Part shown: positions 26,110 through 35,063 of the stretch, in pieces | How the letters are laid out: each line of letters begins with the position of its first letter | Position numbering within the stretch: position 1 is the stretch's first letter | Assembly (NCBI GenBank): GCA_016845105.1 | Contig: JAERTF010000091.1 | Location: forward strand, 1 to 47,912 | DNA: 47,912 bases | Source of the DNA: Bacteroidota bacterium | GTDB lineage: Bacteria > Bacteroidota > Bacteroidia > Bacteroidales > F082 | Direction: 5' to 3' | Made by a program: the position numbers and the translations under genes | The notes under the pieces: model-generated | Told to the model about the DNA's origin: nothing | Database searches by the model: none | The model's input: the letters and a program-made list of their open reading frames with translations, nothing else

Positions 26110-27900
26110 ATGAAAGAAATAAGAAATTTCTGCATAATTGCCCACATTGATCATGGCAAAAGCACTTTGGCAGATAGATTATTGGAATATACCGATACTG
26201 TTTCACAACGTGATGCACAGGCTCAGGTTCTTGATGATATGGATATTGAGCGAGAGCGTGGAATAACCATTAAAAGCCATGCCATTCAAATGGATTATAT
26301 GCATGAAAATGAAAAATATGTACTCAACTTAATCGATACACCAGGGCATGTTGATTTCTCTTATGAGGTATCAAGGTCAATAGCTGCTTGCGAAGGAGCT
26401 TTACTCATAGTTGATGCCACTCAAGGAATTCAAGCTCAGACAATATCAAACCTTTATTTAGCAATTGAAAATGATCTGGAAATAATACCTGTATTAAATA
26501 AGATGGATTTGGACAATGCCATGCCTGATGAAGTAAAAGATCAGATTGTGGATATGATTGGTTGTGATTATGAAGATATACTTGAGGCTAGTGGTAAAAC
26601 AGGCTATGGAGTTGATAAGATATTAGATGCAATTATCCATAAAGTACCATGTCCAACCGGAGATCCTGAGGCACCACTTCAAGCATTAATTTTTGATTCT
26701 GTTTTCAATTCCTTTAGAGGTATTATAGCATATTTCAGAATTTTTAATGGAGAAATTAGCAAAGGAGATAAAGTAAAGTTTGTAAATACTGAAAAAGAAT
26801 ATGAAGCCAATGAAATTGGTGTATTAAGGTTGAAACAGGAGTCGCGTCAAACTCTTAAAACGGGTGATGTTGGTTACATTATTTCCGGTATAAAAACCTC
26901 CAAAGAGGTAAAGGTAGGAGACACAATTACACATTTGGCACGCCCATGCGGCAATATTATCGAAGGTTTTGAAGATGTTAAACCAATGGTTTTTGCAGGG
27001 CTATACCCTACTGACCCTGAAGAATATGAAGAGCTTAGAGCTTCGATAGAGAAATTGCAGCTTAATGATGCTTCTTTAACATTTGAACCCGAGTCATCAA
27101 TGGCACTTGGATTTGGATTTAGATGTGGGTTTCTTGGACTATTACATATGGAAATAATTCAAGAACGATTAGATCGGGAGTTTAACATGAATGTTATAAC
27201 TACCATGCCAAACGTTTCATATAGGGTTATAACTAATAAAGACGAATCAATTGAGGTTCATAATCCTTCTGGCCTACCTGAGCAAAAATACATTGATCAC
27301 ATTGAGGAACCATTTATTAAGGCTCAAATCATAACAAGTTCAGATTATATTGGTCCAATCATTAAGCTTTGTCTTGATAAAAGAGGTGAACTAAAAAATC
27401 AAGTATATTTAACCACAAGTCGTGTTGAACTTACTGTTGATATGCCTTTGGGCGAGATTGTTTTTGACTTTTACGATAAGCTAAAAAGTATCTCAAAAGG
27501 TTATGCATCATTCGATTATCATATTACTGAATATCGTCCTGCAAAACTTATTAAACTTGATATTCTTCTTAATGGGGAGCCTGTTGATGCATTATCTTCC
27601 TTAAATCATATCGATAATGCTTACGATTTGGGTCGGCGAATTTGTGTAAAACTAAAAGACCTAATTCCACGTCAACAGTTCGATATAGCTATTCAGGCAG
27701 CAATAGGTGCAAAAATTATTGCTCGTGAAACCATAAAAGCTGTACGTAAAGATGTAACCGCAAAGTGCTATGGAGGCGACATTACCCGAAAACGTAAACT
27801 ACTTGAGAAACAAAAGAAAGGTAAGAAACGAATGCGTAGTGTAGGAAATGTTGAAGTACCCCAACAAGCATTTTTAGTTGTACTAAAGCTCAATGATTAG
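26110..27900 (+). CDS. lepA: Translation elongation factor 4 (LepA/EF4)
   Basis: A ribosome-bound GTPase that acts during initiation or back-translocation. 596 residues, the normal length. G1 is [13 protein letters not shown] (about 10-22), G2/switch I lies in [11 protein letters not shown]3 is [12 protein letters not shown]4 is NKMD. LepA-specific features follow: [28 protein letters not shown], and the C-terminal CTD with [18 protein letters not shown] and [24 protein letters not shown]. The start at 26110 gives the canonical [19 protein letters not shown]-terminus and sits directly behind a well-formed promoter. It is divergent from secA across about 275 bases that hold no other gene. Confidence 0.97.
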   Translation: MKEIRNFCIIAHIDHGKSTLADRLLEYTDTVSQRDAQAQVLDDMDIERERGITIKSHAIQMDYMHENEKYVLNLIDTPGHVDFSYEVSRSIAACEGALLIVDATQGIQAQTISNLYLAIENDLEIIPVLNKMDLDNAMPDEVKDQIVDMIGCDYEDILEASGKTGYGVDKILDAIIHKVPCPTGDPEAPLQALIFDSVFNSFRGIIAYFRIFNGEISKGDKVKFVNTEKEYEANEIGVLRLKQESRQTLKTGDVGYIISGIKTSKEVKVGDTITHLARPCGNIIEGFEDVKPMVFAGLYPTDPEEYEELRASIEKLQLNDASLTFEPESSMALGFGFRCGFLGLLHMEIIQERLDREFNMNVITTMPNVSYRVITNKDESIEVHNPSGLPEQKYIDHIEEPFIKAQIITSSDYIGPIIKLCLDKRGELKNQVYLTTSRVELTVDMPLGEIVFDFYDKLKSISKGYASFDYHITEYRPAKLIKLDILLNGEPVDALSSLNHIDNAYDLGRRICVKLKDLIPRQQFDIAIQAAIGAKIIARETIKAVRKDVTAKCYGGDITRKRKLLEKQKKGKKRMRSVGNVEVPQQAFLVVLKLND

Positions 27901-27980
27901 CGACAATAGTTATGTAGTGCAAATAACTGATCATCATCTAATTTTACTATTTTATTAATTTCGCTGTAACTTTCTGTATT

Positions 27981-28004
27981 CATATAACGTCATATGGTTA
28001 TATG
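27981..28004. promoter_or_regulatory. Inverted repeat upstream of the ECF sigma gene
   Basis: CATATAAC (27981-27988) and GTTATATG (27997-28004) form a perfect 8-base inverted repeat with an 8-base centre that itself contains CATATG. It ends 20 bases before the ATG of the sigma factor gene. It could be an operator, an RNA hairpin in the leader, or an overlapping autoregulated promoter. There is no U-run, so it is not a normal terminator. TAACTTTC at 27967-27974, one mismatch from TAnnTTTG, lies just upstream. Confidence 0.45.
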
Positions 28005-28024
28005 AGTAAAATTTACTAGTAATA

Positions 28025-28510
28025 ATGACCATAGGCGAGTATAATAGTTGTGTCGACAACTTTTCGGATGGGGTATATAGATTTATATTGAAAAATCTGC
28101 GAGATACTGATGTGTCGCATGATATCGTTCAGGACTCATTTATGAAATTATGGATTAAGCGCAAGAGTATAGATGCAGCAAAAGGAAAATCCTATTTATT
28201 TACTACCGCTTATCATACTCTAATTGATTATATACGAAAAAACAGTAGAAATACATCAACAGAAAGCATTGATAATTATGCAGGTACAGTTCATAATGAG
28301 TATTCTGATTTAAAAGAAGTTCTTAATTCAGCCATCGAAAAATTACCGGAAATTCAGCGTTCGGTAATTATGTTGCGCGACTATGAAGGTTACTCATATG
28401 AAGAGATCGGTGAAATAACAAATTTAAATGAATCACAGGTAAAAGTTTATATTTATAGGGCAAGGGTTTTTTTAAAGAAATTTATTGTTAGTCCAGAGTT
28501 GGTTATTTAA
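28025..28510 (+). CDS. ECF-type RNA polymerase sigma factor
   Basis: A 161-residue sigma factor with only regions 2 and 4. Region 2 spans about 8-78 (VYRFILKNLRDTDVSHDIVQDSFMKLW, then SYLFTTAYHTLIDYIRKN), region 4 about 100-155 (LPEIQRSVIMLRDYEGYSYEEIGEITNLNESQVKVYIYRARVFLKK, the helix-turn-helix). It should redirect RNA polymerase to a small set of promoters in answer to an envelope or other signal. The next gene begins 3 bases after the stop and encodes a single-pass membrane protein, so this is a sigma/anti-sigma pair. A near-palindrome lies in front of the gene. The regulon is unknown; no TonB receptor or SusCD gene is adjacent, unlike classical sigma/anti-sigma sets of the phylum. Confidence 0.92.
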   Translation: MTIGEYNSCVDNFSDGVYRFILKNLRDTDVSHDIVQDSFMKLWIKRKSIDAAKGKSYLFTTAYHTLIDYIRKNSRNTSTESIDNYAGTVHNEYSDLKEVLNSAIEKLPEIQRSVIMLRDYEGYSYEEIGEITNLNESQVKVYIYRARVFLKKFIVSPELVI

Positions 28511-28513
28511 GAT

Positions 28514-29614
28514 ATGCAAAATAAAATTGACATAAATAAATCAAATTACGAATCATTCGTAATAGACTACCTTGACGGCAAATTAAATGCCATCGAATTA
28601 GCTTGTTTTATTGCATTTTTAGAAAACAACCCGGATATTAAATCAGAATTAGATGACCTTGAAAATGTTACTCTTGATCCTGAGAAGATAGTTTACAAAC
28701 CTAAGGGTGAAATAAAAAAAAAGGAGCTTATCTCAACTGATGGAATCAATGAAAATAATTATGAAGATTGTTTTATCGGACATTATGAAAAAGAATTAAC
28801 TTATTCCCAAAATAATTCACTCAAGTTATTTCTAAAGAATAATCCAGAACTGAATGATGAGTTTGAACTACATAAGAAAATCAAACTAGTTCCTGATTAT
28901 AAGGTAGTATTTCCAAATAAAGATAGCTTAAAACGAAAAAGTAGAGTTTTACCTTATTGGTTTTCATCAGCTGCAGCGGTTGTTATAATACTAACATCAT
29001 TTTGGTTCTTCACAAAAAATAGTGGGGTCAGTACTCATAATAATTTTGTTTCAATACAACCCATTGAATCTAATGTCAACAACATCCAGTCGCTGGCAAT
29101 AAGTAATATCAACATGAAACTTACTGACAGACATATTAATAGTAATGATTTGTATGATATTTCAACATCAAATATTGAAGTTGAAGTTTTGAAAATGTCA
29201 ATTATATCAAGAAAAAGCAGTCAGTTACAACTAGCAACCGAATTATCTGAATACGCTCGTACCATACCTCATAAAACAAAACTTTTTGATAACAACACTA
29301 ATAGCACTAATATAGAGCAGTCTGTTATCGCTAAAAAAGAAAAGAAGAAGAGATTATTTGCTGCCATTTTTAAAAAGCAATTGAATAAAATAGGCTCGAG
29401 TATAAAAGTAAACAGGGAAAAGAAAAATACTACATCTCCTGATCCAACATATGTTAAAGTACTTGACAGAGGCATATTAGTTTTCAATACTATTACAGGT
29501 AGTGAAACATATACCTCGAAAATATACAACTTCAATGGTGAACTAACTAGTTATCAAATTGAAGGAAAAGAGGTGTATTTAAGAAAAGGCTCATCTACTA
29601 ACTCAGCTAATTAA
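28514..29614 (+). CDS. Probable anti-sigma factor with duplicated N-terminal domain and one transmembrane helix
   Basis: A 366-residue protein coded 3 bases downstream of the ECF sigma factor. Two homologous segments lie before the membrane: residues 11-60 and 82-135 share NYExxxIxxYxxxL, FLxNNPxxxxE and L-x-P spacing. They look like two copies of a small helical sigma-binding domain, without the His/Cys zinc site of ZAS anti-sigma factors. One transmembrane helix (about 146-166, YWFSSAAAVVIILTSFWFF) follows. The 200 residues after it, presumably periplasmic, have no known domain and contain a basic stretch (KKEKKKRLFAAIFKKQLNK). The assignment as anti-sigma factor rests on context and layout, not on clear homology. 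Confidence 0.75.
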   Translation: MQNKIDINKSNYESFVIDYLDGKLNAIELACFIAFLENNPDIKSELDDLENVTLDPEKIVYKPKGEIKKKELISTDGINENNYEDCFIGHYEKELTYSQNNSLKLFLKNNPELNDEFELHKKIKLVPDYKVVFPNKDSLKRKSRVLPYWFSSAAAVVIILTSFWFFTKNSGVSTHNNFVSIQPIESNVNNIQSLAISNINMKLTDRHINSNDLYDISTSNIEVEVLKMSIISRKSSQLQLATELSEYARTIPHKTKLFDNNTNSTNIEQSVIAKKEKKKRLFAAIFKKQLNKIGSSIKVNREKKNTTSPDPTYVKVLDRGILVFNTITGSETYTSKIYNFNGELTSYQIEGKEVYLRKGSSTNSAN

Positions 29615-29677
29615 CCTTTTCCAAGTAGATGTAAGTTTTCTTACTAGTAGATAGTATACTGCTGCCATTAGGATAAT

Positions 29678-30028
29678 TTATTCAAATTCCTTTGGAACTC
29701 CACAAATCATTACAAATTGGTTTACATCCGATCCATTACGGTATTGGTGTTTTTCGTTTGGAAGAACTAGGACAAAATCACCTTTCTTTATTCTAAGCTG
29801 TTCACCTTCTTCATTAACCAAAAATCCATCACCTTCAATAACATAATTCATGTGCTCATAATTATGTTGATGATATGGAGTATTTCCTCCAGGCTCCATT
29901 GTAAATACTCGATACGAATAAACTGGTGCCCCATCATTTTTTGATAATGGTACTTGTTTGGATGCGCCAACAGCACCAGCCATATTAACTTTGTTTTTAG
30001 GTATATCGTTTAAAGAAATAATTTTCAT
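29678..30028 (-). CDS. Cupin domain protein
   Basis: A 116-residue single-domain cupin. Motif 1 is PYHQHNYEHMNYVIEGDG (about 52-69, giving the metal-binding His-x-His...Glu/His set) and motif 2 is LPNEKHQYRN (about 89-98, His). No signal peptide, so it is cytosolic. Small cupins of this kind are dioxygenases, isomerases or sensor-like proteins; nothing here fixes the reaction. It starts 17 bases after the GldN-like lipoprotein gene and is probably cotranscribed with it. Confidence 0.88.
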   Translation of the reverse strand: MKIISLNDIPKNKVNMAGAVGASKQVPLSKNDGAPVYSYRVFTMEPGGNTPYHQHNYEHMNYVIEGDGFLVNEEGEQLRIKKGDFVLVLPNEKHQYRNGSDVNQFVMICGVPKEFE

Positions 30029-30045
30029 TTTTTAGTTTTTTTAGT

Positions 30046-30597
30046 TTATAGATTAGTTTTTTTTAGCTCCTTAAGAAATTCTTCATCAGAATATATCCAG
30101 AATAAAGGTTGCCATCGTTCGATTCCATTAAAATCCAGTCTCCTGGCAATGGGGGCAATTCCCATAATTTTCTTTTCAATTTGTAAATTTTCAGGATTTA
30201 TACTCCATTCTTCCAGAAACCTTAACCTAAGTATATCCTCGTTGAGAATGTTATATACAAATATTGTATCGTATTCATTATAGGGAGGATTTTCCTCCAT
30301 CATAGTTACAACAATTGTATCAGCAAAAATATTAGCAACTTCAAGTCTATCAATTGGATTATTAAAATAATCCCATGCCTGATATTTGCCCGATTTAGCC
30401 CCGTCAACTATTAATTCTACCAATTTTTCACGTTGAGGTCCCACAATATTTTGAATCCACCAGTCATATTCCGGATCTGGACTCTTTATATTTACATCAT
30501 ACTGGATTCTATTGGTAATAATCTCATTTTCTTTCTGTTGACAACCAAAAAACGAAATAGTAAACGCAAAAAGTAATGTAAAATACAGATGCTTCAT
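30046..30597 (-). CDS. GldN/PorN-like predicted lipoprotein
   Basis: A 183-residue protein whose signal sequence ends SFFGC (Cys19), so it is probably a lipoprotein. The start at 30597 is an ATG; the upstream TTG at 30618 belongs to the -7 box. The mature part resembles the T9SS ring component GldN/PorN in its pattern: REKLVELIVDGAKSGKYQAWD (about 63-83), a central strand-rich piece, then LEEWSINPENLQIEKKIMGIAP (about 127-148) and WQPLFWIYSDEE (about 161-172), close to the WFFD...IIGIAP...PLFWIYYPE signature of GldN. True GldN is longer and lies behind gldKLM; here it stands alone beside a cupin, so it is a paralogue or distant relative. Function inferred only from that likeness. Confidence 0.55.
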   Translation of the reverse strand: MKHLYFTLLFAFTISFFGCQQKENEIITNRIQYDVNIKSPDPEYDWWIQNIVGPQREKLVELIVDGAKSGKYQAWDYFNNPIDRLEVANIFADTIVVTMMEENPPYNEYDTIFVYNILNEDILRLRFLEEWSINPENLQIEKKIMGIAPIARRLDFNGIERWQPLFWIYSDEEFLKELKKTNL

Positions 30598-30615
30598 AAC
30601 AATACTAGTTTTATT

Positions 30616-30623
30616 CAAAAATA
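30616..30623 (-). promoter_or_regulatory. -7 box (TATTTTTG) of the GldN-like/cupin operon
   Basis: Minus-strand TATTTTTG, an exact match, lies 18 bases before the ATG at 30597. Its last three bases are the TTG that would otherwise be taken as a start codon. Confidence 0.55.
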
Positions 30624-30662
30624 AAAAAATAACTACTTTTATACTCCAGTTTGAACGTGAAA

Positions 30663-32465
30663 ATGAAAAATTTGTTACTTCTATTTACCCTTTGCGTGCT
30701 TTCTACCAGTTTGGTAGCTCAGGTTATTCCTGATGAAAGAGTAGTAAATTGGTCATTGGTGAATCAAAACATGAGTTTTATTCAACCTACTCTACAAATA
30801 AATGTTATGGATTTTGGAGCTGTTGGTGATGGAGTTACAAACGATCAGCCTGCAATTATAAGTGCCATTTCAAGTCTAAACGGGCGATTGGGTTATGTAT
30901 ATTTCCCAGCAGGTGAATATTTAGTAGAGGATCCAATATCAATTCCTGACAGTTGCATACTAAAAGGTAGTGGCTCGAACGAAGTAACCCTGCTATTAGA
31001 TATGGGAATTAATTCGGTTAATTGCATTTCCATTTCGAGATCACAATCAACTGATTTTGTAACAATCTCAGGAGATTTAAGTAAAGGTAGCAATACAATT
31101 ACTATTGACAATACTGCTAATTTCGAGGTTGGAGACCATATTGAAATAAGACAAAAAAATGGAGACTGGGACATCGTTCCAATTTCATGGGCTGATTATT
31201 CCGTTGGTCAAATAACAAGAATTGTTGGCATCGAGGCAAACAACTTAATAATTGAGAGTGGCCTTCGAATGGATTATGATCAGGATCTTATTCCTGAAGT
31301 CAGACCAATTCAACCTATATCAAATGCTGGCATTCAATGCATTAAACTAGCACGAATTAATACTCCTGTAGATGGTGCCGGGTCCAACATCTACTTTAGC
31401 ATGGCAGCTAATTGTTTTATTCGTGGTGTTGAAAGTGATTATAGTGTTAGTGCCCACATTAGTGTAAACAGCAGTTTAAATATACTAGTAGATGGATGTT
31501 ATTTTCATGATGCGTTTGCATATGATGGCGTTGGAATGAGAGGGTATGGGGTTGCATTAAGTCACCATACAAGTGAGTGCTTAATAACAAATAATATATT
31601 CAGAAAACTGCGACATGCTATGATGATTAAAACAGGGTCGAACGGAAATATTTTCTCTTATAATTACTCTATTGAACCTCATCGGTCGGAACCAATTCCT
31701 GATGCTTCTGGTGATATTTCTTTTCACGGACACTATGCATTTTCAAATTTGTGGGAGGGTAATATTGTCCAAAATATAATAATAGATCATTATTGGGGAC
31801 CTTCAGGGCCATATAACACACTATTCAGAAATCATGCCGAACTTTATGGCATAATAATGACGACCAACGACTTGCTTGAAACAAGCACTCAAAATTTTGT
31901 TGGTAATGAAGTAACAGATACTCAATTTTTACATGGTATGTATACACTTACTGGTGAGGATCAATTTGAATACAGTAACAATGTAAAAGGAGATATTATT
32001 CCAATCGGTACTTCTATTCTCAACGACTCAAGTTACTATTTAAAGGATAAACCTACTTTCTGGGGACTCTTTACGCCATGGCCCTCTGTAGGTTACCCAA
32101 ACCAATTGGGAACAGGAACCATTCCTGCCAAACTAAGGTACCAATCAGGTAGTGATTTTACAATTTGCCCTGATAGTATTATTACACATTTTGACAATCA
32201 TCTGTCAATTGCTAGTTCGCAAATAGTTGTATGGCCTAACCCCGCCAATAATTTTTTAAAGATCGACCCTCCGGAAAATTGCTTGGAACTTTTCAATATA
32301 AAAATCACAAACTTGTTGGGAAATGTTGTCTACAAATATAGTAATGGCATTGGAGGAAACAAGACAATTACAATCCCTGTTGGAAATTTAAAATCTGGCA
32401 TATATGTATTGACCTATGTTACCAAATCAAAAGTATTCTCAAAAAAGATTGTAATATCACATTAA
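30663..32465 (+). CDS. Secreted pectate-lyase-superfamily (right-handed beta-helix) protein with T9SS type A sorting domain
   Basis: About 600 residues. The signal peptide ends SLVAQ (about residue 20). The segment INVMDFGAVGDGVTNDQPAIISAI (about 46-69) followed by GYVYFPAGEYLV and SILKGSG-type strands is the start of the pectate lyase 3/GH28-like beta-helix domain, which runs to about 450. The last 75 residues (VVWPNPANNF, LKSGIYVLTY, FSKKIVISH) are a T9SS type A sorting domain. The protein should be exported through T9SS. A polysaccharide lyase or hydrolase acting on acidic glycans is possible, but I cannot name catalytic residues or the substrate. The start at 30663 is the ATG giving a clean signal peptide. 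The downstream PLP enzyme gene starts 3 bases after the stop. Confidence 0.87.
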   Translation: MKNLLLLFTLCVLSTSLVAQVIPDERVVNWSLVNQNMSFIQPTLQINVMDFGAVGDGVTNDQPAIISAISSLNGRLGYVYFPAGEYLVEDPISIPDSCILKGSGSNEVTLLLDMGINSVNCISISRSQSTDFVTISGDLSKGSNTITIDNTANFEVGDHIEIRQKNGDWDIVPISWADYSVGQITRIVGIEANNLIIESGLRMDYDQDLIPEVRPIQPISNAGIQCIKLARINTPVDGAGSNIYFSMAANCFIRGVESDYSVSAHISVNSSLNILVDGCYFHDAFAYDGVGMRGYGVALSHHTSECLITNNIFRKLRHAMMIKTGSNGNIFSYNYSIEPHRSEPIPDASGDISFHGHYAFSNLWEGNIVQNIIIDHYWGPSGPYNTLFRNHAELYGIIMTTNDLLETSTQNFVGNEVTDTQFLHGMYTLTGEDQFEYSNNVKGDIIPIGTSILNDSSYYLKDKPTFWGLFTPWPSVGYPNQLGTGTIPAKLRYQSGSDFTICPDSIITHFDNHLSIASSQIVVWPNPANNFLKIDPPENCLELFNIKITNLLGNVVYKYSNGIGGNKTITIPVGNLKSGIYVLTYVTKSKVFSKKIVISH

Positions 32466-32468
32466 ATC

Positions 32469-33533
32469 ATGCAGATTACAAAACCTACTCTAGTAATTGA
32501 TAAGCAAAAGGTGCAAGCAAATATTAACCGGATGCTGAAAAAAACAGAAAACACAAGTGTAGTATTCCGGCCACATTTCAAAACTCATCAACTGGCCGAA
32601 ATTGGCGAACTATATAAAAAATCTGGTGTAGTTAGTATTACTGTTTCATCGGTATCCATGGCAAAATATTTTGCAAATCAAGGGTGGACAGATATTACTA
32701 TTGCATTCCCTCTAAATATCCTTGAGTTGGATGAAATTAATAGGATTGCTAAGGATATCAGGATAAACTTATTGGTTGAATCCACTATTACTACATCAAA
32801 ACTCTTGGATAGAATATCATACCCAGTCGGAATATTTATTAAAATAGACACTGGATATAATAGAACAGGACTAGAAATTAATGATGCTGAAATTGATAGA
32901 ATAATAGTACTAATTAAAGGTAATAAAAACTGTTCATTCAAAGGATTTTTATCTCATGCAGGTCACACATATAGTATCAGGGGAAAAAATGACATCTTGC
33001 AAATCATGGAATTCAGCAAAATAACTCTCAATGAACTAAAACAAAAATATATTTCTGACTTTCCAGATATTATAGTTTCATATGGTGATACACCTTCATG
33101 TAGCATGGCAGATGGATTTGATGGATTTGATGAAATTCGTCCCGGTAATTTTGTTTATTATGATATTATGCAGTATCACATTGGCTCATGTACACTTGAT
33201 GATATTGCTGTGGTTGTGGCATGCCCGGTGGTGGCAACGCATAGTTCGAGAAACGAAATTATAATTTATGGCGGTGGTGTTCACCTTTCCAAAGAGTTTA
33301 TTTCAGCGGATAATAATTTTAAACTTTTTGGATATGTTGTAAAAATGACAAAAACTGGATGGAGTGAGCCAATTCCAGGCACTTATGTATCATCACTATC
33401 ACAAGAACATGGAATTATTAAAACAACCGACAGTGGTTTAAAGACAATTAACCCCGGAGATGTAATTGGAATAATACCAATACATTCATGTTTAGCAGCC
33501 AACTTGCTTAAAGATAGTTTTCAGATAATATAA
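32469..33533 (+). CDS. PLP-dependent D-serine dehydratase / D-threonine aldolase family enzyme
   Basis: A 354-residue cytosolic fold type III (alanine-racemase-like) enzyme. The PLP Schiff-base Lys is in FRPHFKTHQ (Lys38). The barrel continues with KIDTGYNRTGLE and FLSHAGHTY, and SYGDTPS carries the usual PLP-phosphate loop. Near the end IPIHSCLAAN shows the His339-x-Cys341 metal site of the DSD1/D-threonine aldolase group, in which a Zn or Mn ion helps C-O or C-C cleavage of D-beta-hydroxy amino acids. D-serine deamination to pyruvate or D-threonine cleavage to glycine are the likely reactions; the sequence does not decide between them. It starts 3 bases after the pectate-lyase-like gene, an odd operon partner. 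Confidence 0.88.
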   Translation: MQITKPTLVIDKQKVQANINRMLKKTENTSVVFRPHFKTHQLAEIGELYKKSGVVSITVSSVSMAKYFANQGWTDITIAFPLNILELDEINRIAKDIRINLLVESTITTSKLLDRISYPVGIFIKIDTGYNRTGLEINDAEIDRIIVLIKGNKNCSFKGFLSHAGHTYSIRGKNDILQIMEFSKITLNELKQKYISDFPDIIVSYGDTPSCSMADGFDGFDEIRPGNFVYYDIMQYHIGSCTLDDIAVVVACPVVATHSSRNEIIIYGGGVHLSKEFISADNNFKLFGYVVKMTKTGWSEPIPGTYVSSLSQEHGIIKTTDSGLKTINPGDVIGIIPIHSCLAANLLKDSFQII

Positions 33534-33540
33534 TATAGAT

Positions 33541-35013
33541 CTAATTAATAATCAATTTCCTAGTTCCTCGATTAGTATCTGTTTCAAGAACGATAAAATA
33601 TATTCCAGATGTTTGCACACCCCTCCTATTCCATTCATACGAATGGGTTCCACCTAATAGTTCACCTGTTTTAACTAAATCAACCATTATGCCAGCAGAA
33701 TTATAAATTTTCAGGCTTACATTTGATGATTCGCGAAGTGTAAAGGTAATTCTGGTGATATCTTTTGTTGGATTTGGAGCAGCTATTATATCCAAACTTT
33801 GGCTTGCATTATCTTCTTCAATACCACTCAAACACTCATGTGCCATTGAATATTTAATTTGCCAATGATTATTTACAAACTCTTCCCAGGTATTGATAAA
33901 ATAGAAGTTACACCCAACAACCTGTCCACTATGGATTCTCGGTTTACGAACTGTATTAATACTATTCGACACATTCTGGTATTCATCCAATGAAGCATAA
34001 ACACCAAAATAAAACGGAGAAGTATAAATATCTGAAGTATCAACTGAGTTATAAACAATACTGAAAATTCCAGCATCAAGATACCTACTGCCTTTTACAG
34101 GAATAAATCCTGAATAAAATCGGGGATTGAATGGATTATCATTGCTGAATTCTGATATAAATATTTGAGCATCTTCAAGGTCGTATGTTATTGTTTGCCA
34201 AACTGTATCATTGTAATAATCCCAAGTTAATATTGACAAAGGGCCAATACCATTACAAAACGAAAGATTCGAGCATTGTGATCCAGTAAATAAAGTTAAG
34301 GGTTCAAGCCAACCTGTTTCCTCATCATAGCTACGTAACATAATTGAAGCGCTGTTGTTCTCTTCTTTTACCCATGCCACAACCGGAAAACCATAGCCCC
34401 ACCCCCAATCAAATCCTGGTTGCTCAATACTGGGAAATGAACAGCCACCAGAATCAATTGTAACAGGATCACTAAATGTATATAACTCTCTATCAAGTTT
34501 TACATGCATAATCTTCTCCTCTTCCATCCATACAATTCGTCCATTATTGTTACAAATTAGATTTGTTTGTTCGTTACCGGATTGCGTGAGGATGTTTTCT
34601 TCATTTAGCCCGTTATTGCTATATACTCGATAATAAATTTTATTAATCCCTGTTCTATCAGACTCATAAAATGCATAAAATGAAGTATCAGTATTCCCAT
34701 TATTAAACTTTATATCTATGAACTGCAGATTAGTAATATGAACCTCGGGTTCTGATAAAAAAACCTCGGGAGCATTGTTAGTATAAAATTCTTTAAAGTA
34801 AATTGATGTTGAAAGATCATCCTCTGACTTCTCCCAAAAAGCGTAGTAGGTGTTTTCAATGAAGCTCAGATAGTGAATTTGTGGATTAATATTATCTGAA
34901 GAAGAATCCGTTAATGAAAGTGGAGTACTCCAATAATCCCATCTCTGACTATAAGTGTGGTTTACTAGTAAGAAAACAAATAATGGGACAAGCAATATTT
35001 CAAGTTTTTTCAT
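33541..35013 (-). CDS. T9SS type A sorting domain protein, otherwise uncharacterised
   Basis: A 490-residue secreted protein. The signal peptide ends HTYSQ (about residue 23). The middle (25-395) is beta-rich with repeated W/Y-containing strands (YYAFWEKSEDD, SFYAFYESDRTG, PVVAWVKEENN) like a beta-propeller of the sialidase/BNR kind, though no Asp-box is clear. The C-terminal 85 residues (IAAPNPTKDITRITFTLRES, LKIYNSAGIMV, GIYFIVLETD) are a T9SS type A sorting domain. Exported through T9SS. No catalytic motif seen. Its stop lies 7 bases from the convergent PLP-enzyme gene. Confidence 0.83.
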   Translation of the reverse strand: MKKLEILLVPLFVFLLVNHTYSQRWDYWSTPLSLTDSSSDNINPQIHYLSFIENTYYAFWEKSEDDLSTSIYFKEFYTNNAPEVFLSEPEVHITNLQFIDIKFNNGNTDTSFYAFYESDRTGINKIYYRVYSNNGLNEENILTQSGNEQTNLICNNNGRIVWMEEEKIMHVKLDRELYTFSDPVTIDSGGCSFPSIEQPGFDWGWGYGFPVVAWVKEENNSASIMLRSYDEETGWLEPLTLFTGSQCSNLSFCNGIGPLSILTWDYYNDTVWQTITYDLEDAQIFISEFSNDNPFNPRFYSGFIPVKGSRYLDAGIFSIVYNSVDTSDIYTSPFYFGVYASLDEYQNVSNSINTVRKPRIHSGQVVGCNFYFINTWEEFVNNHWQIKYSMAHECLSGIEEDNASQSLDIIAAPNPTKDITRITFTLRESSNVSLKIYNSAGIMVDLVKTGELLGGTHSYEWNRRGVQTSGIYFIVLETDTNRGTRKLIIN

Positions 35014-35055
35014 TTTTCGAGTTTAAGGTTGTAGTTCAATTATTAGCAAGACAAA

Positions 35056-35063
35056 ACAAAGTT
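35056..35063 (-). promoter_or_regulatory. -7 box (TAACTTTG) of the 490-residue T9SS protein gene
   Basis: Minus-strand TAACTTTG, an exact TAnnTTTG match, 42 bases before the ATG at 35013. No clear -33 element. The remaining intergenic DNA up to 35252 holds no gene that I can support. Confidence 0.4.

Noticed and set aside
29592-29644. Terminator after the anti-sigma gene (CATCTACT/AGTAGATG and GTAAG/CTTAC hairpins)
   Set aside because: The larger repeat has a 24-base loop and overlaps the stop codon, the smaller stem has five pairs, and neither is followed by a U-run.
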